DNA of 64,000 nt from Jejuia rubra (GTDB lineage: Bacteria > Bacteroidota > Bacteroidia > Flavobacteriales > Flavobacteriaceae), in NCBI RefSeq assembly GCF_042684665.1, contig NZ_JBHULY010000019.1:1-64000 (forward strand). Reading direction: 5' to 3'. The stretch's first letter is position 1; each line of letters begins with the position of its first letter. Positions 17,075 through 25,755 of this stretch are shown one piece after another. The notes beneath the pieces were generated by a model that saw nothing but the letters and a program-made list of their open reading frames with translations, ran no database searches and was not told the origin of the DNA. The position numbers were made by a program, and so were the translations under genes.

Positions 17075-18211
17075 ATGAAAAGCTTCCCTAAAAAACTGGA
17101 ACAAAAATTAGTCGACCGGACTGCCAATAACGCCCTAAGGCAGTTGAGGGAACCTTGCAAATTGGTGGATTTTTCGTCCAACGATTATCTCGGTTTTTCT
17201 AAAAATGAAATCATTTTTAATAAAGCACATCAATTCTTAATCGAGCAGAGCGTCAAACAAAATGGGGCAACAGGCTCGCGCTTACTTTCTGGAAATCATA
17301 AACTTTTCAAAATTGTTGAAGAACAGCTATGCGCATTTCATAACTGCGAAGCCTCTTTAATTTTTAATTCGGGCTATGATGCCAATATTGGGTTCTTTTC
17401 ATGTGTGCCCCAACGTGGCGATGTGATTTTATACGATGAATTTATCCATGCTTCAATTCGAGACGGCATCGGGATGAGTTATGCCAAGTCTTATAAGTTC
17501 AAGCATAATGACATACACCATCTTGATGAGATGCTGAAACGAGTTCAGCATGACAACGCCTACGTTGTTACCGAATCCGTATTCTCTATGGACGGTGACT
17601 CCCCCGATTTAATCGCAATGGCTGACCTCTGCAAATCTCACAATGCCTTTTTGGTAGTTGACGAAGCCCATGCCGTTGGCGTCTTTGGTACTTCGGGTGT
17701 CGGAATGGTTCAACACTTAAATCTGGAAACTGCCGTTTTTGCTCGCATCGTAACTTTTGGAAAAGCTATGGGATGCCACGGTGCTGCGATTTTAGGAAGT
17801 GAAACATTAAGGCAATACCTTTTGAATTTTTCCAGAAGTTTTATTTACACCACGGCATTGCCCCCACATAGTTTGGCCACAATTCACTCGGCATATAATA
17901 ATTTGTTCGAAACCAAAAAAATTCAAGCGCTTCATAAAAATATTGCCTATTTTAAATCGGAACTAGTTCAAAACAACCTTCAGGATATCTTTATTGAATC
18001 CAATTCAGCAATTCATTGTTGTGTCATTTCTGGAAACGACAAGGTAAAATCTATTGCAAAACGATTGCAGGAACAAGGTTTTGATGTTAAAGCAATTTTA
18101 TCTCCAACCGTCCCAAAAGGCCAAGAACGCCTGCGTTTTTGTTTACATTCCTATAATTCCCCCGAAGAAATTTCCAAAGTGTTGCATCTACTTGCTACTT
18201 TTGCAATATGA
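17075..18211 (+). CDS. bioF: 8-amino-7-oxononanoate synthase
   Basis: A PLP enzyme that joins pimeloyl thioester and alanine in biotin synthesis. It has 378 residues. Alpha-oxoamine synthase features: FSSNDYLGFS, GATGSRLLSG, the PLP aspartate in VVDEAHAVGVFG, and the Schiff-base lysine in VTFGKAMGCHGA. It overlaps bioD by four bases (ATGA) and heads the bioF-bioD-bioA run. Confidence 0.95.
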   Translation: MKSFPKKLEQKLVDRTANNALRQLREPCKLVDFSSNDYLGFSKNEIIFNKAHQFLIEQSVKQNGATGSRLLSGNHKLFKIVEEQLCAFHNCEASLIFNSGYDANIGFFSCVPQRGDVILYDEFIHASIRDGIGMSYAKSYKFKHNDIHHLDEMLKRVQHDNAYVVTESVFSMDGDSPDLIAMADLCKSHNAFLVVDEAHAVGVFGTSGVGMVQHLNLETAVFARIVTFGKAMGCHGAAILGSETLRQYLLNFSRSFIYTTALPPHSLATIHSAYNNLFETKKIQALHKNIAYFKSELVQNNLQDIFIESNSAIHCCVISGNDKVKSIAKRLQEQGFDVKAILSPTVPKGQERLRFCLHSYNSPEEISKVLHLLATFAI

Positions 18212-18816
18212 CAAGATATTTCATTACGGGCATATCCACCGATGTAGGCAAAACCGTTGCTTCAGCTATCGTTACAGAAGCTTTGGAGGCCGATTATTGG
18301 AAACCTGTACAAGCAGGAGAACTTGATAACTGCGACACCAAAAAAGTAAAACGTTTGGTTTCAAATTCAAAATCTAAATTTCATCCCAATGCCTATGCCC
18401 TTAAAACACCGATGAGTCCGCATGGGGCGGCAGATATTGACGGCATCACCATCGAATTGGATAAAATTCAAGTTCCAGAAACTAAAAACAGTTTGGTTAT
18501 CGAAGGCGCTGGCGGTTTATTGGTGCCGTTGAATGATATTGATACGGTTTTTGATTTAATAAGGCCCAACTATAAAGTCATCGTAGTGTCCAGACACTAT
18601 TTGGGAAGTATCAACCATACACTTTTAACGGTGAACACTTTAAAAGATAAAGGTTTTCCTGTGTCCATTATTTTTAGTGGTGATGAGCATGCTTCAACAG
18701 AAGATATCATCAAAAAAATGACGCAAGTTCCAGTTATCGGAAGAATTAATGAAGAGCCGTATTTTGATAAAAATGTGGTTAAGGAATATGCTGAACTGTT
18801 TAGAGATAAGCTATGA
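18208..18816 (+). CDS. bioD: Dethiobiotin synthase
   Basis: ATP-dependent carboxylation that closes the ureido ring of dethiobiotin. It has 202 residues. The P-loop is ISTDVGKTVAS at about 7-17, and VIEGAGGLLVPLN is the conserved second motif. It overlaps both bioF and bioA by four bases, which implies translational coupling. Confidence 0.95.
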   Translation: MTRYFITGISTDVGKTVASAIVTEALEADYWKPVQAGELDNCDTKKVKRLVSNSKSKFHPNAYALKTPMSPHGAADIDGITIELDKIQVPETKNSLVIEGAGGLLVPLNDIDTVFDLIRPNYKVIVVSRHYLGSINHTLLTVNTLKDKGFPVSIIFSGDEHASTEDIIKKMTQVPVIGRINEEPYFDKNVVKEYAELFRDKL

Positions 18817-20078
18817 CCTTAAAAGAGCGCGATAAAAAACACCTGTGGCATCCACTTAAACAGCACCAGTTACAACCAGAAAGTATGGCTATTGTAAAAG
18901 CAAAAGGGTGCACATTGACCGACGAGGATGGTAATGAGTATATTGATGCTATTGCCTCTTGGTACACCTGTATGTATGGCCATTGCAATGACTACATTAC
19001 CGAAAAAGTAGCTCTCCAAATGCAACAGTTGGACCATGTGATGTTCAGTGATTTTACACATGAACCAGCGGTTAAACTTTCTGAGGAACTGATTAAAATA
19101 TTACCTGAGAATCAAAATAAAATTTACTTTAATGACAATGGCTCCACTGCTGTTGAAGCGGCTATAAAAATGGCTTTGCAATACTATTTCAACAAAGGTG
19201 AAAAGCGTTCGACTTTTATTGCTTTTGAAAATGGATTTCATGGAGATACCTTTGGAGCCATGAGCGTTTCAGGGCTATCGGTATATAATGGGCCTTTTGA
19301 AGATTTTTTAATTGACGTAAAACGGATTCCAACCCCCAATGGCACAAATCATGGGCAAATTCTAGAGCAATTAAAGGATTTCAATTTAAACAATAAAATC
19401 GCTGGATTCATTTATGAGCCATTGGTTCAAGGTGCGGCCGGCATGAAAATCCATGACGTTGGTGGTTTGAGTTCCATTTTGGATTATTGCAAATCCCAAA
19501 ATATCTTAACTATTGCCGATGAGGTGATGACGGGGTTTGGCAAAACAGGACGGTATTTCGCCTCAGATTACATGGATACCAAACCAGATATTATATGCCT
19601 AAGCAAAGCATTAACAGCAGGGTTGTTGCCTATGGCCATTACCTCTTGCACACAAGATATTTACGACGGTTTTTTAAGTGATGAAATGGCTAAAGGCTTT
19701 TTCCATTGCCATACCTATTCGGCTAATCCGGTAGCTTGTGAGGCCGCAATTGCAGGAATAGAATTGCTGACTTCCGAAAGGATGCAATCCAATATTAGAC
19801 GGATCACCAAAGCCCACCAAAATTTTGAACTGCGTATTAAAAACCATCCAAAAGTTGGTGCATCTCGTAGTTTGGGCGTTATTTTTGCCCTCGACCTCAA
19901 TGTCAAAATGCAACGCTACGGCAGTTTACGAGATAAGTTGTTAAAATTTTTTATGGACCGAGGCGTGTTTCTTCGTCCGTTAGGAAATACCATCTATATT
20001 CAAGTACCATATATCATCACGACGAAAGAATTGGAAAAAGTGTACCAGGTTATTGAAGATGCTTTGGAAATAGTATAA
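18813..20078 (+). CDS. bioA: Adenosylmethionine-8-amino-7-oxononanoate aminotransferase
   Basis: A class III PLP aminotransferase that makes 7,8-diaminononanoate. It has 421 residues. Visible features: the N-terminal HLWHPLKQH region with DAIASWYTCMYGH, the PLP aspartate in IADEVMTGFGKTGRYF, the lysine in CLSKALTAGLLPMA, and HCHTYSANPVACEAA. It is the third gene of the coupled biotin run; a 102-bp gap follows before the ketoacyl synthase. Confidence 0.95.
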   Translation: MTLKERDKKHLWHPLKQHQLQPESMAIVKAKGCTLTDEDGNEYIDAIASWYTCMYGHCNDYITEKVALQMQQLDHVMFSDFTHEPAVKLSEELIKILPENQNKIYFNDNGSTAVEAAIKMALQYYFNKGEKRSTFIAFENGFHGDTFGAMSVSGLSVYNGPFEDFLIDVKRIPTPNGTNHGQILEQLKDFNLNNKIAGFIYEPLVQGAAGMKIHDVGGLSSILDYCKSQNILTIADEVMTGFGKTGRYFASDYMDTKPDIICLSKALTAGLLPMAITSCTQDIYDGFLSDEMAKGFFHCHTYSANPVACEAAIAGIELLTSERMQSNIRRITKAHQNFELRIKNHPKVGASRSLGVIFALDLNVKMQRYGSLRDKLLKFFMDRGVFLRPLGNTIYIQVPYIITTKELEKVYQVIEDALEIV

Positions 20079-20180
20079 ATTTGCCTACTAAACTTTAACT
20101 AACAAATAAACTTCTTTAAAGGTGCTGAATTAATCCCGTCCCGATAACTATTTGGAGTTTTCGGAACAGCATCACAAAAT

Positions 20181-21335
20181 ATGCACAAACCCATATCAAT
20201 AACGGCAATTTCATCCATCTCTCCTCTTGGAAAATCCTCCATAGAGGCTTGGGAAAATTACAAAATCAATTCACATTGTATCACAGAAAAGGAATTTCTG
20301 GGTAAAAATGTGTTCGTTTCAAAAATCCCTGTTGAAGCGAAAAAGGAGATTGAAGCATTAAGACAATCGGATTCGAAATATGATACATTGGACGAAACAG
20401 TATTGTTTGCCATTTATGCATCAAGGCAAGCCACAAAAAATGCAGGTTGGAAACATTCCGATAATTTTGGGATTAATATTGGTTCCTCCCGGGGAGCCAC
20501 AGCACTTTTTGAAAAATATCACGAGTCATTTTTAAGGACCAATAAGTCAGATACCCTAAGTTCACCAACAACCACTTTGGGCAATATTTCCTCTTGGGTG
20601 GCCCATGATTTGCAAACTGGGGGTCCCGAAATCAGCCACTCCATTACCTGCTCAACGGCTTTGCACAGCATGCTAAACGGTATTGCTTGGATAAACTCAG
20701 GTATGTGCAACAAATTTTTGGTAGGAGGCAGTGAAGCACCATTGACACCATTTACCATTGCCCAAATGCAAGCCTTAAAAATTTACTCCAAAGAAAAAGG
20801 TGACTTTCCATGCAAGGCCTTAGACCTTGAAAAATCAAAAAACACTATGGTTTTGGGAGAAGGCGCTTCCATGATTTGTTTAGAGGCCGGAGAAAAACAA
20901 AAAGCTCTAGCCACAGTTAAAGGTTATGGGTATGCCACCGAAATCCTTAAACATTATGTTTCAATCTCAAGTGATGCAAAATGCTTTCAAAAGTCAATGG
21001 CAATGGCCTTGGGAGATATGTCAGCGAGCGATATTGATGTTGTGGTAATGCATGCCCCAGGAACTGTAAAAGGCGACATTTCAGAATATAAAGCCATTAA
21101 AGCCATTTTTAAAGATAACGTACCAGCGGTAACTTCAAACAAATGGAAAATCGGGCATACGTTTGGGGCATCGGGGGCACTAAATATTGAATTGGCTGTT
21201 TTGATGTTGCAACACCAGAAATTTATTGGTATTCCATATTTAGAAAATCAAAAAGCACCTCAAAAGATTGAAAACATATTGGTCAATGCTGTTGGTTTTG
21301 GGGGGAATGCTGTGTCCATTTTGCTTTCAAAATAA
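20181..21335 (+). CDS. Beta-ketoacyl synthase in the biotin cluster
   Basis: A thiolase-fold condensing enzyme of 384 residues. The catalytic triad is visible: Cys157 in SITCSTALHS, His291 in VVVMHAPGT and His326 in KIGHTFGASGA. It is shorter and more divergent than FabF. It lies between bioA and bioB on the same strand, so a role in making the pimeloyl chain or its precursor is likely; this is inferred from position. bioC and bioH are not in the window. Confidence 0.82.
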   Translation: MHKPISITAISSISPLGKSSIEAWENYKINSHCITEKEFLGKNVFVSKIPVEAKKEIEALRQSDSKYDTLDETVLFAIYASRQATKNAGWKHSDNFGINIGSSRGATALFEKYHESFLRTNKSDTLSSPTTTLGNISSWVAHDLQTGGPEISHSITCSTALHSMLNGIAWINSGMCNKFLVGGSEAPLTPFTIAQMQALKIYSKEKGDFPCKALDLEKSKNTMVLGEGASMICLEAGEKQKALATVKGYGYATEILKHYVSISSDAKCFQKSMAMALGDMSASDIDVVVMHAPGTVKGDISEYKAIKAIFKDNVPAVTSNKWKIGHTFGASGALNIELAVLMLQHQKFIGIPYLENQKAPQKIENILVNAVGFGGNAVSILLSK

Positions 21336-21368
21336 TATATTAACCGATTAAAAGCTTAAACTAGGTTT

Positions 21369-22400
21369 TTACATTAAATCTTTCAAAACTTTTTTAACAT
21401 GCTTATTTTTAAGTAAACCGCCATGTGCAACATCGGAAATGTCCATAGCGGGAGTTGCATTGGCCTCAATGATTACAGGTCCTGACGGGGTAATTGCGAT
21501 GTCAAAACCAATCAATTTATTAGGTATTAAACGAACTGTTTCTTTAACTAAGGAAAGCACCTCACCGTAAAACGGCACCTTGAAACCATTAAATTCGTAA
21601 TGGCTGTCCGGGTGTTCGGTTATTTTTTCTCCTCCAAACTTGGCTAGGTAATAGCCGTGTTTATTCAATATTCCCTTTTCAATATCTATCCCAACAAAAA
21701 AACCACCAGAAGATGCGTTATCAACAATATTGTCTCCAATGCCAAAACGCATAACGGCCACAATAATCTCAATGCTCCCATCATCAACAATCAAGGTAAC
21801 AATTCTCAAAGTATTTATGGAATTACTATGGATTTCATTTATCGCCTCGTGCTGCTGCAGTACCTCGTTGTGCACAAAATTACCTTTTATCAACTTCTCA
21901 TAGTTTTCTTCCAGGACCTGCCTACTGTTGCCTTTTGTAACCCTAAAACATCCTTTTCCTCCCCAATCTGATATCGGTCTAAAAAATACTCCAGCTATAT
22001 TTTCTTTTGCCAAAATATTCTGAAAAAAATCATGCACACTATCTAAATCATTGATTTTCCAAATTTTATTTTTGTAAAAAAAGGAGTTCCTGAAATTGTA
22101 GCTCAGTAACTTGGGTGTTCTCATATTTGCCCTTTCCGAAAACAATGCAAAATACAGTTTATCATCAATCAAATTTTCATAATCAATGTTATGCATGGAT
22201 TTGTGAAATCTAAAAGTCATGCGTTCCTTGAGCCCCATGTAATCCAAATAGTTAGGCACATCCCTACGGTAGAGATATTTGAAATAGTAATAGGGTATTT
22301 CGCGCTTCACCACCATCAATGTTAATACTTCCTTGATGATTTTGAGCGGATGCTTTTTGTGCGGACTCTTTAAAAAAACCTTTAATCTATTTTGGGCCAC
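21369..22400 (-). CDS. ATP-grasp protein, sugar-transfer-associated type
   Basis: A 343-residue protein of the ATP-grasp fold. The C-terminal half has FRPISDWGGKGCFRV, an NTLRIVTL strand and GFDIAITPSGPVIIEANATPA, which carries the Mg-ATP ligands Asp, Glu and Asn. This fits the sugar-transfer-associated ATP-grasp group (also called alpha-L-glutamate ligase-like). The substrate is unknown. It is oriented against the biotin genes and splits bioB from the rest of the cluster. Confidence 0.75.
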   Translation of the reverse strand: MAQNRLKVFLKSPHKKHPLKIIKEVLTLMVVKREIPYYYFKYLYRRDVPNYLDYMGLKERMTFRFHKSMHNIDYENLIDDKLYFALFSERANMRTPKLLSYNFRNSFFYKNKIWKINDLDSVHDFFQNILAKENIAGVFFRPISDWGGKGCFRVTKGNSRQVLEENYEKLIKGNFVHNEVLQQHEAINEIHSNSINTLRIVTLIVDDGSIEIIVAVMRFGIGDNIVDNASSGGFFVGIDIEKGILNKHGYYLAKFGGEKITEHPDSHYEFNGFKVPFYGEVLSLVKETVRLIPNKLIGFDIAITPSGPVIIEANATPAMDISDVAHGGLLKNKHVKKVLKDLM

Positions 22401-22461
22401 TTTTCTAATTTTTCCACTTTAAAGATATAAGATTAAAGTTTACCCCTTAATTTTAAATTAG

Positions 22462-22469
22462 TATTTTTG
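22462..22469 (+). promoter_or_regulatory. Putative promoter (-7 box) of bioB
   Basis: TATTTTTG fits the -7 consensus; TTTA lies 19 bp upstream at the -33 position. It gives bioB its own start, as expected since an opposing gene separates it from bioA and the ketoacyl synthase. Confidence 0.6.
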
Positions 22470-22489
22470 AATTAACTAACTGACGATTT

Positions 22490-23584
22490 ATGAGTGAGAC
22501 TAAACACAACTGGACCAAACAGGAAATTTTAGATATATATAATAAACCCCTCATGGAACTGCTTTACGAAGCAGCCACGATTCATCGTAAAAGTCACGAC
22601 CCGAATACCGTACAAGTATCTACTTTGCTTTCAATAAAAACAGGAGGGTGCCCGGAAGATTGTGGGTATTGCCCGCAGGCCGCACGCTATCATACAGATA
22701 TTGAAGGTAATGATTTAATGAGCGTACAACACGTAAAAGCCCAAGCCTTACGCGCTAAGGCGGGGGGCAGTTCACGCGTTTGTATGGGAGCGGCTTGGCG
22801 AAATGTCAAGGATGGCGAAGAGTTTGATCAGGTTTTGGAAATGGTACGTACCATCAATAAGTTGGATATGGAAGTGTGCTGTACCTTGGGGATGCTTACA
22901 GAAAATCAGGCGCAACGTTTGGCTGAAGCAGGACTGTATGCCTACAACCATAATTTAGATTCTTCGGAAGAATATTATAAAGAAGTGATTTCTACCCGCG
23001 GTTTTGAAGACCGATTGGAAACTATTGATAATGTCAGGAAAACAAACGTGACTGTTTGTAGTGGAGGTATCATCGGCATGGGTGAAAGTATTGAGGATAG
23101 GGCAGGAATGCTCGTAGCCTTATCCACTTTAAATCCACAACCGGAATCCACACCTATCAACGCACTGGTCGCTGTGGAAGGCACACCTTTGGAAGACCAA
23201 AAACCTGTTTCCATCTGGGATATGGTGCGGATGGTGGCAACCACACGTATTGTACTCCCTGAAACGCAGGTGCGCTTAAGTGCAGGGCGTACCCAAATGA
23301 CCAGGGAGGGACAGGCAATGTGCTTTTTTGCCGGGGCTAATTCCATTTTTGCTGGGGATAAATTATTAACGACCCCAAACCCGGATGTGAATGAGGATAT
23401 GGAAATGTTTAAGCAATTAGGGTTAAATCCACAAAAGGCATTCACCAAAAAAGTACAGCCGCAAACTGTGGAAGCCGAAGATTCGCAATTTGAAGCTTTA
23501 GGCGAAAAACCAAAATGGTCTCGCCCGGAACATACTATTGAACGTAACGAGGCGGCCAAGGAAAAAGCAAAAAGCCCCTCCTAG
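22490..23584 (+). CDS. bioB: Biotin synthase
   Basis: A radical SAM enzyme that inserts sulfur into dethiobiotin. It has 364 residues. The radical SAM cysteines are Cys54, Cys58 and Cys61 in GGCPEDCGYCPQ. NHNLDSSEEYY and the arginine-containing RLSAGRTQM block bind the second cluster and substrate. The last codons (SPS-stop) are provided by a C-rich intergenic repeat that starts inside the gene end. Confidence 0.96.
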   Translation: MSETKHNWTKQEILDIYNKPLMELLYEAATIHRKSHDPNTVQVSTLLSIKTGGCPEDCGYCPQAARYHTDIEGNDLMSVQHVKAQALRAKAGGSSRVCMGAAWRNVKDGEEFDQVLEMVRTINKLDMEVCCTLGMLTENQAQRLAEAGLYAYNHNLDSSEEYYKEVISTRGFEDRLETIDNVRKTNVTVCSGGIIGMGESIEDRAGMLVALSTLNPQPESTPINALVAVEGTPLEDQKPVSIWDMVRMVATTRIVLPETQVRLSAGRTQMTREGQAMCFFAGANSIFAGDKLLTTPNPDVNEDMEMFKQLGLNPQKAFTKKVQPQTVEAEDSQFEALGEKPKWSRPEHTIERNEAAKEKAKSPS

Positions 23585-23668
23585 CCTCCCCAAAGGGAAG
23601 GAAAACTCACTGTACATACAATACCACGCCGTATTTCCCCTCCATTGTAGGGGTCAGGGGAGGCCTAT
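23572..23668. repeat. C-rich inverted intergenic repeat after bioB
   Basis: Units with GCCCCTCCTAGCCTCCCC followed by AAAGGGAAGG (23574-23602), and TTCCCCTCC ... GGGGTCAGGGGAGGCC (23635-23668), form facing inverted arms. The same type follows feoB, the znuA-like gene and the ABC ATPase gene. Confidence 0.7.
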
Positions 23669-23710
23669 TTTTTCTTAACTTTGAAGCCAAATCAAACTAA
23701 ACCTTATTCG

Positions 23711-24565
23711 TTGAACTTACAGGAGGTACCGCGCGTAAAAACGATTACAAAGGCGGATTTTTTAAAGCAGTATTTTAAGCCACAGCAACCTGTTGTGATT
23801 GAGCGTTTTATTGACGATTGGCCGGCCTATGGTAAATGGAGTTTGGACTATATGAAGGCCATTGGCGGGGATTTGACAGTGCCACTTTATGACGACAGAC
23901 CAGTGGATTACAAAGAGGGGTTTAACGAGCCACACGCTACAATGAAGTTAGCCGATTATGTGGACTTGTTGAAAAGCGAGCCTACCAAATACCGGATTTT
24001 TTTATGGAACGCCCTTAAGGAAATTCCCGAGTTACAGGACGATTTCACTTTTCCTGACTTTGGGTTGCGCTTGATGAAGGGTCTGCCCATGCTGTTTTTT
24101 GGTGGACAGGACTCCCACACCTTTATGCATTACGATATTGATCTGGCCAACATTTTTCATTTTCATTTTGATGGTAAAAAGGAATGTATTTTGTTCCATC
24201 CAGACCAAACCGATTACCTCTATAAAATCCCACATTCATTAATCACTCGTGAGGATATCGATTTCCACAGTCCCGATTATGAGAAATGGCCCATGCTGAA
24301 AAAGGTAAAGGGCTACAAAACCGAATTGAACCATGGTGAAGTCCTTTACATGCCAGAAGGTTATTGGCATTACATGCGCTACATAACCCCAGGATTTTCG
24401 ATGAGCTTGCGGGCTATTGCCAGGAACCCTAAAAACTTTAGCAGGGCTCTGTACAACATTGTTTTTATGCGCCATTATGATAATTTAATGCGAAGAATAA
24501 AAGGTCAAGATTGGATCGATTGGAAAAACCAGCAGGCCATTGTCCGCACCCATAAACATTTGTAA
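23711..24565 (+). CDS. Cupin-8 / JmjC-like domain protein
   Basis: A putative Fe(II)/2-oxoglutarate oxygenase-like protein. PVVIERFIDDWPAYGKW at the N-terminus is the usual family opening. HYDIDLANIFHFHFDG supplies the HxD pair, and HGEVLYMPEGYWHYM the later histidines. The start is uncertain: the frame is open from a TTG at 23681, but that lies in a TAACTTTG promoter-like box, so the TTG at 23711 (giving NLQEVPRVKTI) is preferred. No ATG precedes the domain. The substrate is unknown. Confidence 0.75.
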   Translation: MNLQEVPRVKTITKADFLKQYFKPQQPVVIERFIDDWPAYGKWSLDYMKAIGGDLTVPLYDDRPVDYKEGFNEPHATMKLADYVDLLKSEPTKYRIFLWNALKEIPELQDDFTFPDFGLRLMKGLPMLFFGGQDSHTFMHYDIDLANIFHFHFDGKKECILFHPDQTDYLYKIPHSLITREDIDFHSPDYEKWPMLKKVKGYKTELNHGEVLYMPEGYWHYMRYITPGFSMSLRAIARNPKNFSRALYNIVFMRHYDNLMRRIKGQDWIDWKNQQAIVRTHKHL

Positions 24566-24573
24566 ATAAAACC

Positions 24574-24603
24574 TTTGATGTTTTAAAACATGTAATATCT
24601 TTG
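24574..24603 (+). promoter_or_regulatory. Promoter of the small barrel gene
   Basis: TTTG (24574-24577), 18 bp, TATCTTTG (24596-24603), a good Bacteroidota promoter 24 bp before the ATG at 24628. Confidence 0.75.
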
Positions 24604-24627
24604 CGCACTAAATTAAACACTCAAATC

Positions 24628-25143
24628 ATGAAAAATTTAGTTTTAGCAATAGCAATGTTGTGTACGATACTCGCTGGTGCACAAGCTTATACGGGAAAGA
24701 ACGACAACAAATTTCAAGTGGGAGCCAATGTTCAGGACAATGGCTCGGGTATTAACCTAAGTTATGATTTTGGTATTGGGGAAAACATCTCCATTGGTCT
24801 AACTTCAACCTATCTTTTGGGCGTGAACAGTGCTTTAAAGGATAATGCTAATGACGATTTTAATGCTGATTTCGACAATCGTTTCGATGTAAGAGCCCGT
24901 TTTAATGCCAACTTGGGTAGCGTTATCAATGTTGACGACAGCTTTGACGTATACCCCGGTTTGAGTCTAGGACTTAAGAATTTTGGTGGACATTTAGGTG
25001 CACGATACTTTTTTACAGATGGCTTTGGGGTTTATACCGAATTTAATGTCCCATTAGCAAAATATAAATCTGGAGCATTAACCGCTCCTGAAATGTTGCA
25101 CAATCAATTTACAGTAAACTTCGGCGCAAGTTTTAATCTATAA
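24628..25143 (+). CDS. Small outer-membrane barrel protein (DUF6646-like)
   Basis: A 171-residue exported protein. The signal peptide is MKNLVLAIAMLCTILAGAQA. The mature part has alternating strands (INLSYDFGIGENISIGL, HLGARYFFTDGFGVYTEF) and ends FTVNFGASFNL, as barrels do. It resembles a flavobacterial family I recall as DUF6646. The earlier in-frame TTG at 24601 is inside the -7 box and is rejected as start. A strong terminator follows. Confidence 0.7.
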   Translation: MKNLVLAIAMLCTILAGAQAYTGKNDNKFQVGANVQDNGSGINLSYDFGIGENISIGLTSTYLLGVNSALKDNANDDFNADFDNRFDVRARFNANLGSVINVDDSFDVYPGLSLGLKNFGGHLGARYFFTDGFGVYTEFNVPLAKYKSGALTAPEMLHNQFTVNFGASFNL

Positions 25144-25161
25144 AGAGCAGTAAACATTTAT

Positions 25162-25198
25162 AAAAAGCGGACGAGGCATGTTATTCGTCCGCTTTTTT
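25162..25198. terminator. Bidirectional terminator
   Basis: AAAAAGCGGACGA and its complement TCGTCCGCTTTTTT form a 13-bp stem with a 10-base loop between the converging barrel gene and recX. Confidence 0.9.
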
Positions 25199-25204
25199 AT
25201 GGCT

Positions 25205-25678
25205 TTACCCGAAAATGGCTTTGGCTTTTTCGTACACCAAGTGCGTTTCCCAGCCCCTATACAGTAGATAGTCGATTAATTTGCGCCTTTTTTTATGTTT
25301 GCTAATTCCTGTAATGGAATTCGCCTTTTTTTCGGCTAAACCATTGAAAACCTCGATATACTCCGTTTCTTCTATTTCAGCAAGTGCCTGATTTATATTA
25401 ACTTTGCTGATGTCTTTTTGTCTTAATTCATAAGTCAATCGACGCCGGCCCCAAGCCTTTATTCTAAACTTACCCCGAACAAATGTTTTGGCAAAACGTT
25501 CTTCGTTAAGAAAGTTATGCTCTAAAAGATGGACGATGATCACATCGATGGCCTCAGGTATCATGTGCATGGATTCCAGCTTTTTCCTAACCTCTTGATG
25601 GCAACGTTCCTGATACGCACAATAGTGCTCTAGTTTTCTAGTAGCTTCTTGTACCGTATATGTTGTTTTGGCCTGCAT
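25205..25678 (-). CDS. recX: Regulatory protein RecX
   Basis: Binds RecA and limits its filament. It has 157 residues from MQAKTTYTVQEA (an ATG two codons upstream is also possible). Typical RecX helices are seen: LEHYCAYQERCHQEVRKKL, FLNEERFAKTFVRGKFRIKAWG with RRRLTYELRQKDIS, and RRKLIDYLLYRGW at the end. recA is not in the window. It diverges from the T9SS protein gene and ends at the shared terminator. Confidence 0.92.
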   Translation of the reverse strand: MQAKTTYTVQEATRKLEHYCAYQERCHQEVRKKLESMHMIPEAIDVIIVHLLEHNFLNEERFAKTFVRGKFRIKAWGRRRLTYELRQKDISKVNINQALAEIEETEYIEVFNGLAEKKANSITGISKHKKRRKLIDYLLYRGWETHLVYEKAKAIFG

Positions 25679-25755
25679 GCGCATTTCAAAAATAACGATT
25701 GAAAATAGAAAAAGGATTTTATAGATACCAAATCTAAATTAAAAACTTAACGATT

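Noticed and set aside
24601..24627. TTG start of the small barrel gene
   Set aside because: It lies in the -7 box; the ATG at 24628 starts a proper signal peptide.
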